The position numbers and the translations under genes are program-made. A DNA stretch of 64,000 nt from Saturnia japonica (taxonomy: Eukaryota; Arthropoda; Insecta; Lepidoptera; Saturniidae): the NCBI GenBank assembly GCA_033032175.1, contig CM065321.1, positions 5,788,501 to 5,852,500 on the forward strand, given 5' to 3'. A model generated the notes under the pieces. The model saw only the letters and a program-made list of their open reading frames with translations, was not told where the DNA came from and made no database searches. The first letter of the stretch is position 1. Each line of letters begins with the position of its first letter. Positions 24,019-34,911 of this stretch are shown here, in pieces.

Positions 24019-26040
24019 GTACAGAAATAAGAAGAAGAATATTTAAAACAATCCGTATTCGTAACTGTAAAAGGAAAATTAACAGGATGAAGGCAACAGG
24101 ATCGTCATAATATACTAAAGAAAATTCTACTATTTGGAAGTTACCTATCTTACACTAATATCTCATTGATACAGTTTGTAATTTAGTTTAACTTTCGTCC
24201 AAATTACCTTTATAATTCTATTATAAGTTAATAAACGCATCATTCATTTCTATCAGTTATTTAATCTTTGCCCAAGACTTTTCATAGTAAGAAAGAGCCC
24301 TTTGCGATAAAAATCACAGTAGGTACCGTACTCCATAGGCGATTATTTATATGCGATCGCGGCGTTTAACTGGGCGTCTCGGATGCTATCGCCGGCATGG
24401 AATCGCCTGCGATTGTCGCTCTGATAGCTAAAGCATCGCGTGTCGCATTGCCCCGTGAAAATGGGTGCGACGTAGTTTGGCGAGTATACCGTGACGTCGT
24501 AATCGCGCTCTCTGAGGTTTTTCGGTAATTTCCTGATGAGTTATATGAAATGGGGGTGGCCATCTTGGAAATTATTGGCGATTACTTTTTAGACTGAGCT
24601 AATTTACAGGAATGAATTGGTTTTGAAGGGACATGTGTGTATGCGATTATAAATTCTTGATATGGTCCCACACTATGGTCAGTGACGGAGTGAAAACTCG
24701 TAATGAGTGTTTGTCTAGAACCCGTGTTATGCTCTGGAGTCCTACGGCCAATAATAGACTGATATTAATTGTTTGTGATGTATATAATATGTAAATAAGA
24801 TATTTAATGAAAATAATAAAATTGGACAAAAACAAAGGATTTTTTAAAATGTAATTACCTATCCTAAAAACCTTTAAACCTTATTATGATATAAAAAACT
24901 TCTCTAGATATGGTTTAGATTTACATAAAATTTATCCAAAATCTTTGTTTCTTTATTTCATAGCCGCATTATTGATCGCCTTATATGTTCAAAACTTATA
25001 CTGGTAATTTACAAATTCACTGGCAGAATGTATTAAAAATGCTTTAAGGTACCTTCGTTTTGTAGGTATACATATTTTACAGTGTCTACATCAGCTTCCA
25101 GAATTCGGTTGTATTATAAGTACTTTGTTCATCCCATATACAGTATGGATCCTTCTTTTCTTTTCTTTTTTTATATTTAAGTATATTTTTTATATTACAT
25201 CTCATTGCCATTAAATAAATTAAATAATTCCATTTTCGGAATTTTCCAGAGCACCCCTTAGCGTTGGTATCAGCGGCACGCAAAGGCTCGCATTTGTATA
25301 CAACTTCCGATGGCGTGCCAGTTCCGTGCCGGACAAGTTGACCGGACGTTAGCCGTTCCAGTTGTATGTCACCTCAAGCACTTGCTGTGATTACGTGAAA
25401 TTTATGTGTTCCGTGACTTATTGACGTGTAATTACCTGTTCATACTTCAGTCCCTCCTTGCCTGTTGTTAGTAATGGAAGTTAACAATGTTTTTAATATC
25501 CATTACTTTTTCTATATGTTTGTCAGGTTTAGATCCTAAGGCCTAACTACATCAGATTAACAACATTTTTCCTAATAGAATTGTCCTTCTACTTGATGTT
25601 TGGTTGACATGAAACATTATATGCTTTTCTTTCTTTTGTTTACTGCTTTAAAACAAACATCACAGTAAATACTGTAAACACCACTTTATGCATTGCTATA
25701 GATTCTTAACTATAATGTGGTATACACGGCTGTAGGAAGGGGGTACGTACATCGAAAAATTGGCATAACATAGGAGTCGAATCCAACGTTCTTCGATACG
25801 ACGACCGAGTGAATTGTCAATTTATTCACATAGCTTTAAAATTAATTGCAGTAGCATTTCGTAGTATACCACTCGACTCTCTTCTTGCAGCAATATTGCC
25901 GGGTGAAGGACCAATTTGTTGCCGTTGTTGATAGTTCTTCGTTTCCGAAATGAGATTCAATGTACAATTTTTTTTTTTTTTTTTTTATTGTTAGCACAAC
26001 ATGATCGCACCATATCGCGAAGATAAAGAGAGCTGTCAAG
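24019..26040. other. Non-coding; two moderate-GC islands
   Basis: Bases 24345-24600 are GC-rich for the region, non-repetitive and CpG-containing (GGATGCTATCGCCGGCATGG). Bases 25260-25440 are similar (GTTCCGTGCCGGACAAGTTG). Neither holds a frame with recognisable motifs; both could be conserved regulatory DNA or exons of an unseen gene. A T-run of about 17 bases lies at 25970-25986. Confidence 0.25.
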
Positions 26041-26128
26041 GAAAACATCATGATGAAACCATAGCTTGGTAGTAGGGTATTTTTTAATGCCCACGTGGTT
26101 ATCTACCACCTTCAAATTGAAAATATGA
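26041..26128 (+). repeat. Dispersed repeat family S, partial copy
   Basis: AAAACATCATGATGAAACCATAGC, followed by a GTAGGGTATTTT block and CTACCACCTTCAAATTGAAAAT, matches the middle of family S as seen at 41085-41150 and 21525-21600. The ends are not recognisable. Confidence 0.45.
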
Positions 26129-26605
26129 TAAGATAAGATAAGTTAATATACCCTCAAGTTAAATATATAAATATATATTTCCATTCAAGTTTAGAATGGT
26201 TTGGCATGCGGATGGGATCTGAACGGGTTGGGGAGAGTGGACTGGGCTGTCTCTAATCCTCTGACACTGCTCCCATTTCAAGGTAATTCACCTGGTCTGA
26301 GTTATTAGTAGATAAAATTTCAAAGTGAAATTTGAAGTTTCCACATTTAGTATTGTTTGTGCATGCTGCGCCGCAGTAAAAAGTACATGGAGATTAGAGG
26401 AAGCAAATTCCTACCTTCTGGCACTATTGCCATATTAAAGTAACATTCCAAACCCAATTTACAAGGGGTTGGAAGTTTTTGAGGGCCAATCCTCCCACTA
26501 GGATTAGTGAATTACCATCTTGGTTTACATCATCATATAACATCCAGTGAGTTAAAGAAAATACAGGGTACTGTCGCTAGAATAATAAAATAATTACAAC
26601 TATGT
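26129..26605. other. Non-coding flank of the copia insertion
   Basis: Includes a short (ATAAG)n run at 26128-26142. Bases 26200-26560 are of moderate GC and non-repetitive in this window. No frame or motif supports a gene. It ends in the target duplication of the copia element. Confidence 0.25.
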
Positions 26606-26610
26606 ATTCG

Positions 26611-26778
26611 TGAAGGAAAATTGCGTAGTTGTGGTAAATAAAATATATTCTTTCATAAACTTGGTTTTATTACAGTACAACTTTACAGTTACAGAACAAG
26701 TGAAGTGACAGCAGGAAGGAAGCGCTGTACGTTCAGAAAAAAGGAACTAAAAATGGTTGCGTTCCATATTCAACAACA
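26611..26778 (-). repeat. Copia 3' LTR
   Basis: The 168-bp LTR on the minus strand begins TGTTGTTGAATATGG and ends CCTTCA. It differs from the 5' LTR at two positions (near 26629 and 26678). AATAAA at about 26670 on the minus strand is a likely polyadenylation signal. The RNase H frame runs into this LTR and stops on its third codon. Confidence 0.93.
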
Positions 26779-27333
26779 CTCTCCCTTGGAACGCAATCCC
26801 ATTTTTCTTAAACAATATAAATGTTTGTCAGCAGCAGTACCCTTTGTTAATATGTCCGCAACCATTTGTTCACCCTTTATATAGCAAAACTTTATTTGTA
26901 AGTTATTGACATGGTCCTTTAAAAAATGATACCGAATATCTATGTGCTTAGATCTAGGTAAATAACAATCACTGATGGAGAGTTTTATCGCACTTTGATT
27001 GTCACTAAAGATGACAAGTGGGTTGCTCTGCTGTTGGCCAAGTTCATCGTGCAGTTGTTGCAGCCACAGCGCCTCTTGCGCCGCGGAAGACATCGCCATA
27101 TATTCAGCTTCAGCTGTCGATAATGCGACGGTCTGTTGTTTCTGTGACCGCCAGGAAATACCACCTCCCTGTAACATAAAAATATAACCCGTGCACGACT
27201 TACGATCATGCACGTCACTCGCCCAATCAGCATCACAATATTCTGTGATGTTCTCATTACCATCTTTGGTGTAAACTAATTTCAAATTTTTTGTGCCCTG
27301 TAGATATCTAAAGATTCTTTCACTGCACACCAA
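26770..27333 (-). CDS. Copia RNase H domain (frame-shifted 3' part of pol)
   Basis: This 187-codon frame continues pol after a one-base slip. It carries the copia-type RNase H: YCDADWASD at about residues 32-40 with the first catalytic Asp, STAEAEY with the catalytic Glu near 75, FSDNQSAI near 110, RSKHIDIRYHF near 130, and VADILTK near 160. RNase H degrades the RNA strand of the hybrid during reverse transcription. The first in-frame ATG is not a true start; the open part overlaps the end of the main frame by about 50 bases. The stop lies in the LTR, so the last two codons and the stop are LTR sequence. The domain looks undamaged apart from its detachment. Confidence 0.9.
   Translation of the reverse strand: MVCSERIFRYLQGTKNLKLVYTKDGNENITEYCDADWASDVHDRKSCTGYIFMLQGGGISWRSQKQQTVALSTAEAEYMAMSSAAQEALWLQQLHDELGQQQSNPLVIFSDNQSAIKLSISDCYLPRSKHIDIRYHFLKDHVNNLQIKFCYIKGEQMVADILTKGTAADKHLYCLRKMGLRSKGECC
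26779..26790 (-). other. Copia polypurine tract
   Basis: Immediately inside the 3' LTR the minus strand reads CCAAGGGAGAG directly before TGTTG. This purine run is in the correct place to prime plus-strand DNA synthesis. Confidence 0.8.
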
Positions 27334-30300
27334 TGCGTAGCTTTTGGATTTTTGTTATATCTGCTGAGTGTGTTCACTGCAAAGGATATATCAGGTCGTG
27401 TACCTTGAGCTACATAGAGTAAGGAGCCAATAGCTTGTTGATAAGGACTATCAGGTAATTTTTCTTCTTCTATGTTTTCATTAAATTTCATACCAACTTC
27501 AATTGGTGTTTTTACAGGCTTACAATCTGACATTCTGAATCTTGCCAGTATCTCATTTATATATTTTTCTTGGTCTATCATTACTTTGTCTCTGTCTCTG
27601 GTAATATGTAAACCTACACACTGACTTGCGGGGCCAAGATCTTTCATTTCAAAGCGTTGCTTCAATTTTTCTTTCAATAAAATTTTCATAGACTGTTGAG
27701 CAGTAAACAATATTAAATCATCTACCCAGACAGCTATAAATGTGTTCTTTTCTGCATTCCAATAGACACAAGGATCTGTTTTAGATTGTTGCATCCCCAG
27801 TTCATGTAGAACATTATTTAATTTAATATTCCACAAGCGGCTGGCCTGTTTTAGTCCATATATAGATTTATGTAGTATACATACTTGAGATCCTTGTTTG
27901 TATTGATCTGGCTGCTGCATGTAAATATCTCTATCAATCTCTCCCTGTAGAAACGCCGATACAGCATCCATTTGATCAATTTCTAGTTCATATTTGGCTG
28001 CCAGAGCAAATAAATATCGAATTGTTGTGTATCTTACAACTGGCGAGTATGTTTCCTCATAGTCCATGCCCTTCTTCTGTGCATACCCTTTTATCACAAG
28101 TCTAGCCTTGTAACAGATTGTATTTCCACTCTGGTCAGTTTTTGTTTTAAATACCCATTTACATGGTAGAGCCTTCTTCCCTGGAGGGAGGTCTGTCAAA
28201 CTCCACGTTTTATTTTTCATCAAAGAACTATATTCCTCATTCATGGCTTTTTTCCATTCTGTTGATTTTGGTGATAATAGAGCCTCCTCAACAGTCTGTG
28301 GATCAGTTGTGTCTGTAAGCAAACACAAAAAACTATTTTTGTCATTCTGTGCATTATTTTGTGTATTCCGTAATCGGGACTGCAATGGTCTTAAGGAAAT
28401 ATTACTCTTATAGTCCTGTCTCATTGAAGAGGAAGGATAGTAAGTTTCATCCAGTTCTCCGGAATCAGTGTCACTTGAGTCTTCACTATAATTTTGTGTA
28501 TCTGAGCCTTTATCTGAATTTACATGTGAGGACTCCCGAGTGCATATTTCTTGTAACTGAGTAACACCAGTACTCTCTGGCTTCTGACTAAATGGTGAAA
28601 CAGAGCTGGAACTGGTTGGCTGGCTCTCCTCAACAGGAACATTAATTTCACACTGTATATTGATATTATCTTTGTAATTCTCCATGAAAACAACATCCCT
28701 ACTTTTTATTATTTTATGTGTTTTAGGGTCCATCAAACGATATCCCTTGGAGTTTTCACAATAGCCCACCAATACCATCTTTATTGATTTTTTATCCCAC
28801 TTTTGGCGTTTTTCTTTTGGTACATGGACCATAGCGTCAGAGCCAAATATTCTCAGGTGTGATAAATTGGGTTTTTTTCTTCTCCATATCTCATATGGAG
28901 TTTTACCTTTCAATACCCTAGTTGGGGAACGGTTTACAACATATGCAGCAGTTGCCAAAGCTTCAGCCCACAAGCGCTTCTCTAGGTCAGCATAGAATAA
29001 CATGCACCTTGCTCGTTCGACCAGAGTCCTATTCATTCTTTCAGCCAAACCGTTGTGCTGCGGAGTGTACGGAGTAGTGGTTTGATGAACAATACCATGA
29101 TTACATAAGAACTTCTGGAAATTATGATTACAATACTCTTTGCCATTATCGGTGCGTATAATTTTAATTTTAAGTTCCAATTCATTCTCTACTTTTAATT
29201 TGAAATCCATAAAGGTATTTTGAACACTCATTTTATCTTTAAGGAGATATATATGAACCATTCGTGTAAAGTCATCTATATAAGTGATAAAATATTTCAT
29301 GCCTCCATATGACACATTTTCCATAGGACCACATAAATCAGAATGTATTAGTTCTAGCGGTCTCGTTGCTCTGGAACCAACATTATTAAATGGCAATCTG
29401 GCTTGCTTACCTTCCAAACAATGGATACAGCTGATGACATTACTTTCATTCTGAGACAGAGACACACCCTCAGCACAACCAGGTAGGTTCTTTACATCTG
29501 CAAAATTCAAATGTGCCATGCGCAAGTGCCATAAATAAGTGTCATTACAGTTTGAATTTGAAGTTAAATGAGCGATCTCTATACTAGTGTTCATTATATA
29601 CCAATTGTTGTTCAATATTGCAGAGCATATAATTTCCCCATTTCCATTTTCAATTTGACATCCCTTGTTATTAAATGAAACTTTATATCCACTCTTTACA
29701 ATAGTACTGACAGAAAGGAGATTAGCAGCTAACCCAGGAACAAATAAAACATTTTTTACCTGAATTTTATCTTCCTGATTTAAATAAATGTCCACACATC
29801 CAACTCCCTTTACAGCTAATGGCTCCCTGTTAGCTACTGTAATATTCTTCACTGATGTCTCTGTAACATTGTACATCCACTCGCTTCTGCTTGTCATATG
29901 CATGGATGCACTGGAGTCTATGAACCATTTATCACTTTTTTCTTGAGTGGTGGCTGAAAAAGCTGCAACAAAACTGGAGCTTTCTACTTTATGTGCTGTT
30001 TTCTTAGGTAGCTTACAAAACTTGGCAAAATGTCCATGTCTATTGCAGTTGAAACATCTCGGTCCCTTTGCTTTTAGTGGCTGTGTTTTTAGATTATTAT
30101 ATTTTTTAGAGTTTGTATAAAAAGCAGCTGACTTTGATACATTGACCTCTTGAATTAGTTTAGATTTGACTGAGTCAGCACTGATTGTAATACCTGAACT
30201 CTCTAGCCCCATGATCATGGGCTTGTATTCAATAGGCAAGCCTGCCAACATCAAAGTTCCAAGCCATTCATCATTGACATCAAATCCTATATTCCGGAGT

Positions 30301-30671
30301 TTGTGAGCTGTTGTCATGATCTTGCTTACATACTCTTCGACACTATCGCTTGACTCTAATGTAGTATTTATTAAGTCCCTAAGCAGACCTACTTTTCTTG
30401 TAAGCCCGTTATCATCAAAAGCTCTGTGTAAACTATCCCATACCTGTTTTGTAGTTTTACATTCTTGAACATGAACATAATTTTGCGGATCCAATAATAA
30501 AATCAGCTTAGCCTTCGCCTTGATGTCCTTGTTATTATCTACAGGATCTTTGCCGGGTTCAACGCAGCACCACAAATCTTCGTGCTCTAAATATGTTTTC
30601 ATACTAAATTTCCAAGTCGAAAAGTTTTCTCCTCCAATTAGTTTTTTCAGATTAAACATATTTGAGCCCAT
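27282..30671 (-). CDS. Copia Gag-Pol polyprotein (Gag, protease, integrase, RT)
   Basis: The 1129-codon frame starts at the ATG 185 bp inside the 5' LTR. In order: Gag with a capsid-like region (about 1-195) and a CCHC zinc knuckle (C206, C209, H214, C219); protease with IDSSAS at 251-256; integrase with a zinc site (H382, H387, C415, C418) and the triad D445, D508, E544, whose last pair is spaced by 35; an acidic linker near 680-750; and reverse transcriptase (about 830-1080) with D902 in MDAVSAFLQG and the VDD pair at 983-985. The protease normally reads D-S/T-G, so Ser at 254 is a probable inactivating change. The frame departs from the family sequence after AVK near residue 1118, eleven codons before its stop, because of a one-base loss at about 27318-27321. 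RNase H follows in another frame. Gag-Pol as one frame is typical of copia. Confidence 0.95.
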   Translation of the reverse strand: MGSNMFNLKKLIGGENFSTWKFSMKTYLEHEDLWCCVEPGKDPVDNNKDIKAKAKLILLLDPQNYVHVQECKTTKQVWDSLHRAFDDNGLTRKVGLLRDLINTTLESSDSVEEYVSKIMTTAHKLRNIGFDVNDEWLGTLMLAGLPIEYKPMIMGLESSGITISADSVKSKLIQEVNVSKSAAFYTNSKKYNNLKTQPLKAKGPRCFNCNRHGHFAKFCKLPKKTAHKVESSSFVAAFSATTQEKSDKWFIDSSASMHMTSRSEWMYNVTETSVKNITVANREPLAVKGVGCVDIYLNQEDKIQVKNVLFVPGLAANLLSVSTIVKSGYKVSFNNKGCQIENGNGEIICSAILNNNWYIMNTSIEIAHLTSNSNCNDTYLWHLRMAHLNFADVKNLPGCAEGVSLSQNESNVISCIHCLEGKQARLPFNNVGSRATRPLELIHSDLCGPMENVSYGGMKYFITYIDDFTRMVHIYLLKDKMSVQNTFMDFKLKVENELELKIKIIRTDNGKEYCNHNFQKFLCNHGIVHQTTTPYTPQHNGLAERMNRTLVERARCMLFYADLEKRLWAEALATAAYVVNRSPTRVLKGKTPYEIWRRKKPNLSHLRIFGSDAMVHVPKEKRQKWDKKSIKMVLVGYCENSKGYRLMDPKTHKIIKSRDVVFMENYKDNINIQCEINVPVEESQPTSSSSVSPFSQKPESTGVTQLQEICTRESSHVNSDKGSDTQNYSEDSSDTDSGELDETYYPSSSMRQDYKSNISLRPLQSRLRNTQNNAQNDKNSFLCLLTDTTDPQTVEEALLSPKSTEWKKAMNEEYSSLMKNKTWSLTDLPPGKKALPCKWVFKTKTDQSGNTICYKARLVIKGYAQKKGMDYEETYSPVVRYTTIRYLFALAAKYELEIDQMDAVSAFLQGEIDRDIYMQQPDQYKQGSQVCILHKSIYGLKQASRLWNIKLNNVLHELGMQQSKTDPCVYWNAEKNTFIAVWVDDLILFTAQQSMKILLKEKLKQRFEMKDLGPASQCVGLHITRDRDKVMIDQEKYINEILARFRMSDCKPVKTPIEVGMKFNENIEEEKLPDSPYQQAIGSLLYVAQGTRPDISFAVNTLSRYNKNPKATHWCAVKESLDIYRAQKI

Positions 30672-30839
30672 TTCGACGTGTTACACTCTGGATGAAAAAT
30701 TATTTTTACACGTGAATGTTCAGTCGGCCACGTTGCAATTATGACTTTGGTTCAAATCTAAACTAACTTGTATTTCACTGTCTGAAGTTGTATTTTCACT
30801 TTTCTGATATTTTAAACTATACCACATACCACAGCACAG

Positions 30840-30856
30840 ACCACGCTCTGCTACCA
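30840..30856 (-). other. Copia primer-binding site
   Basis: Directly inside the 5' LTR the minus strand reads TGGTAGCAGAGCGTGG. TGGT is the complement of the CCA-bearing tRNA end, and TGGTAGCAGAG is the start expected for initiator methionine tRNA, the usual primer class of copia elements. The exact tRNA is inferred. Confidence 0.75.
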
Positions 30857-31024
30857 TGAAGGAAAATTGCGTAGATGTGGTAAATAAAATATATTCTTTC
30901 ATAAACTTGGTTTTATTACAGTAAAACTTTACAGTTACAGAACAAGTGAAGTGACAGCAGGAAGGAAGCGCTGTACGTTCAGAAAAAAGGAACTAAAAAT
31001 GGTTGCGTTCCATATTCAACAACA
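30857..31024 (-). repeat. Copia 5' LTR
   Basis: The 168-bp LTR drives and terminates transcription of the element. It is identical to the 3' LTR except for two substitutions (near 30875 and 30924). It is followed on the plus strand by ATTCG, the second copy of the target duplication. Confidence 0.93.
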
Positions 31025-31029
31025 ATTCG

Positions 31030-31559
31030 TTACGTTTATGTTGGTGTTGCCAACAAAGAATACAGTCCCCTAACTTAAATAATCGCATAAGAAATAAACA
31101 TTGGTCTAAAACGATCCTTGAAGACCCGTAGAGATACTCATCGGAGACAAGAATACATTTCAAACAATATTTTCTCACATTAACCCACAAGCGATATTGA
31201 TGTCTTTGACCTCTATTCATAACACGATGTCCTCACGCTGAAAAACCAATATATATTTACCGTTCATAAAACGGACTTCACCTTTTATTCTGTTAGCAAT
31301 AATAATGACATTTATTTTCAACGACGGCCAATGTAATGTTGTTCTGTTATGACAACAGTGTTTTTAATATAAACAAATGTCGATCGAGAATAGATATTGT
31401 CACTGGGAAGGCCTTAAGCAAACCGACGATCTGTTGGAGAGCTCTCAGAGTCTTAGGCCGGATGTGGACTTGCGATTATACATTATTTCTTGATTTATTA
31501 CTCCTTTATTTTAGACTAGATCTTTTCCAGTGCTTCGTATTTGTCATATTTTTTTTATT
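31030..31559. other. Non-coding; possible LINE scrap
   Basis: Bases 31390-31490 on the plus strand encode residues ALSKPTICWRALRVLGRMW in an open frame (31336-31611). This loosely resembles the RALR-LGR-W pattern after the RT domain in insect LINEs. The match is too short for a call. Otherwise nothing is seen. Confidence 0.2.
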
Positions 31560-31735
31560 TTGTCGGATTTTCATACAAAATTTCATCCCCCTTTTCACCA
31601 CCATGGGATGAATTTACAAAAAAAAATCTTGTAAGTGTACAGCGTAAAAGGAGTTCGCATGCAAGTTTCACTGTCCTAGCCTCAGTGGTTTGGGCTGTGT
31701 CTTGATATGACAATCAGTCAGAAAGTTATATATAG
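31560..31735 (+). repeat. Dispersed lepidopteran-type repeat
   Basis: ACAAAATTTCATCCCCCTTT, CACCACCATGGGATGAATTT, AAAAAATCTTGTAAGTGTA and TTTCACTGTCCTAGCCTCAG follow in the order I know from a common lepidopteran repeat tail. It ends in a GTTATATATAGATAGATA tract. Only one copy lies in the window. Confidence 0.4.
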
Positions 31736-32474
31736 ATAGATAATTCTGGTACTGGTTTATCATAACAGTTTATTACAAAAATCAAAAGCAGATATGAATT
31801 CAAAATACAAAATAATTAACAGAAGTTTGAGAGATCAAGCGGCCGATAGTACCTACTGTTTCAAGAATTTCTGCTGAGGTTATCCGGTATCTCCAACTGA
31901 GTTTCTATTTCGACTAGTCGGGTAGTGTAAATACCCTTAATAAAGAAGGCCGATATCTAGGGCGAGGCCATTCTGACTAGGATCTTCAGACCGTTCATAT
32001 CTCTACAGATATGATGTAATTATATTTAGAGTCATACATATTGTTGTGCCTACAAGTGAAGATGACGACTTGTATGAATTTAGCAACTTATGCGACAGTC
32101 GCTCGTCTGTATAATACTAAGGCTAGATGACAAAAGTAGGCCTTAATTAGATGCTTATCAGATGGCCCACCCACGTCGCGCCGACGCAGGGACACGGCCG
32201 AACTGCGTCGCTCTGTTGCGACATAAGGCAACACCACACCACACCACGAAGCCGTGACTCAGCCCAGCCGGCCGCAGCCGTAATGTCGTACAACGTGTGT
32301 GGGAAGCTCAAACGTATTGTGAAACGTACATTAAACTGATGACACTGCCAGTGGTAAGAGTTCATTTGCTCTAGTTTGCAGGTCACTTGCTACTTTGTGC
32401 TTCATTGTTGGAAAAAGTTGGTGACCTGCTTGCTCGTTACATATATAGGGTTAGCTAATGCATATACAAAGGTC
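31736..32474. other. Non-coding; GC-rich patch
   Basis: Bases 32155-32300 are strongly GC- and CpG-rich (GACGCAGGGACACGGCCG, CCAGCCGGCCGCAGCCG). They are non-repetitive here and carry short frames on both strands without motifs. It could be a regulatory island. The rest is plain. Confidence 0.25.
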
Positions 32475-32580
32475 GCAAACAAGCTTACAGAATGCCTGAT
32501 GGTAAGCGGTTACCTTAGCCTATAGACGCTTGTAATACCATAGGTATCACTAGAGCGTTGCCGACCTAGAACCCTCCTAT
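32475..32580 (+). repeat. Dispersed repeat family H, copy 1
   Basis: GCCTGATGGTAAGCGGTTAC, TAGCCTATAGACGCTTGTAA, TACCATAGGTA and GCGTTGCCGACCTA. It matches 42709-42795 over about 80 bases. I recognise it as part of a common lepidopteran retroposon 3' region. Confidence 0.55.
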
Positions 32581-34410
32581 CCCAAGGAGTTCTGGAAACC
32601 CTACTCACCACAGTAACACAACATAAGGTTATTTATGAGATCTTTTCAGTCAGACTGCCCCAAAAAGAGAGGAATCTCCAAAAAAAATTCTCTGAGCCCT
32701 ACCTCTCTTAAAGGGTACCTACTTGCTGCTTGAAAAAAGCTGTTATTGGTGACTTGTTTGAACGTGACATAATCAGAATTAACTAGTATACATCTACAAA
32801 GGAACTTTCGTAACAGTACTTGCAATGCAATTTTAATTTCTAGTTTATTTCCATGTTAATCTATATATGTGTTATTTTAAGGCTCGTTTATCCTAATAAA
32901 TAAATCTTTTCATTATTTAAACAGTGGCCGGTATATTTCTTTATTTTTAATAATTAATAACTACTTATAAATTCTAAAAATTAAGCAGCTCTGACCGCAG
33001 AATAAACATTTTAAACGTTATGTTTATTATAACTGATTTAGTTTCAAACCTTGTTGGACTTAAACACAAAATCCAACACACACTGCCATTTGTTTCCGAG
33101 CTTAAACTATAGTAACTAATATACGATATACTCTTACCTACATACTACATATGACACAGCCAGGCATACTATAAATGAAAGTCATTCTCGTCACACAAAA
33201 GTCAGTCATCTGCTAAGACAGAACCAGCGACCTCTTAGATCTATAACAGAGATTACTACAACACTGCATCGAGGACTTTCAAAATTTACTGCTGAATTTT
33301 AACCATTATATACACACACAAAGGGACATGTAATAAAGTATTTGTTTCAAACAAAGTATCAAAGCTTAATTTCGATGAAAAAAAAAATCGGTCATACCAA
33401 TTACCACCACATGCACAATATCGTATTTAAACGCTGAAATGTAAGGAAAACAAAACTTAGAAATCCTCACGGCATCATGTGACCTAATACGAGTACATCA
33501 CTACATACATAATGAGCAATTAGTAAGTACATTTACAATACCTTGTAGACTGACGATCCATCAAGGGTATGCGCCGGGTCACCGTTTACCTGCACGCCAT
33601 ATTCAAACACGATTTCACAACAATGTGAACTAAAAGTATAACAACTAGTCTATTTTACTGTAACAATGCATATTATATTGTAAGTATTTTATATTATACA
33701 GTTTACTTATATTTATTGTTACAAAAATACACATCCTGTATCACTATAATATCTTAATAAGAAATAAAGATATTACTGTTAGTTTGGTCAGGTTCTAATA
33801 CTCGGAAACATTATTTTAGTCGGTCCTTGAAATGTACTTTATAGTGGTGGGCTTTAAGTTGCCCTTTACTTCATAGTTATGTGTACCTAATATATACGTA
33901 AATTTTAATTTAAAAAATAATCCGAAATAAATAGAGTCTCGATTAAACTTTATAGTAAAGAATATAGGTACCAAAAAAAAAGTGAATACTTACGTACCTA
34001 CATACATAGCATACACGTAAGAATCCTAAACATAACATTGTTAGTAGCAAATTTCCTTTTTCTTGTAGTCAACGACATGTTGAATAAAATAATATTTTAC
34101 ATCGTTAAAGTATCCCTTTACACAATAAAAAAATTAAGTTAGTAAAATTAATTCACATTATTATCTCAATTGCGCAACTCTCAATTTTACCCTATAATAA
34201 AGGCGCCAAAAGAATTAAAACTTAAAAAAACTGAAGTTAACAAATGGATAAATACTAAATAGGTATAAAAAATGATGTAACTAAACAATATTTTTTGTTT
34301 CTTCTAGACAATTATATTAAATAGTGGAGAAACTTATAACATTGTTTCAGCACATCATATAAAAAGTTTTATTTTACAAAAGTACTTATTTATATATTTA
34401 TTTACATACT
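32581..34410. other. Non-coding, AT-rich
   Basis: No gene or repeat is supported. Bases 33545-33600 (GGGTATGCGCCGGGTCACCG) are a short GC-rich patch. The rest is AT-rich with homopolymer runs. Confidence 0.3.
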
Positions 34411-34911
34411 AACTGTGCCCGCGACATCGTTAGCGTAGACTACAGAAAGCCGTCGTTCGGGCATACACGCAAATCGTGTTACTCTCGCTCCCGGTTATAT
34501 GCTAATTGTGGGTAATCCTTAGAAGATAGACATATGTACTCGCTGAATTTTTTGTAAGTCTTTTTAATATCTAAAATTAAGTGGGTATATTAATTTGATA
34601 ATATATCTTATGGTTTACTCAACGTAGGCCATTTAAGCGCCCGAATTCATTTACCAAGACCAGTTTTTTTTTTATTTGCGTGGAACCCTAATTATGTGTC
34701 TAAAATAAAAGTAGCCTAAGTTACTCTTTATAATATTAGCTATTTGTCAGTGAAAGTCCAGTCAAAATCGGTTCATCTGTTTCAGGCACAACAAACAGAC
34801 AGACAGACAATTTTTTATAGACAGTGTTGGTATATACTTTCATATGCATTTAGTAAAAAGCTGTTATTTTGACATTACAAAAAGACACTTCAATTTTATT
34901 AATTGTATAGA
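34411..34911 (-). repeat. Dispersed repeat family E, copy 3
   Basis: The reverse-oriented copy starts on the plus strand with AACTGTGCCCGCGACATCG and ends ATTGTATAGA, the mirror of 6130-6645. Shared blocks include AGTGAAAGTCC, GGAACCCTAATTATGT, GACATTACAAAAAGACACTT and TTTATTAATTGTATAG. Two near-complete copies with the same two ends define the family length as about 500-515 bp. Confidence 0.6.

Larger units (their letters stand above)
26606..31029 (-). mobile_element. Ty1/copia LTR retrotransposon with target duplication
   Basis: A complete element of 4414 bp (26611-31024) lies between 5-bp direct repeats ATTCG at 26606-26610 and 31025-31029. It has two 168-bp LTRs with TG...CA ends, a primer-binding site, a polypurine tract, and frames in the order Gag, protease, integrase, reverse transcriptase, RNase H. 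Integrase before RT identifies Ty1/copia (Pseudoviridae type). The LTRs differ at only two positions, so insertion was recent. A frame slip before RNase H and a substituted protease motif suggest this copy cannot act alone. Confidence 0.95.

Noticed and set aside
26606..31029. Endogenous retrovirus or gypsy element
   Set aside because: Integrase precedes reverse transcriptase and no envelope frame exists, which is the copia order.
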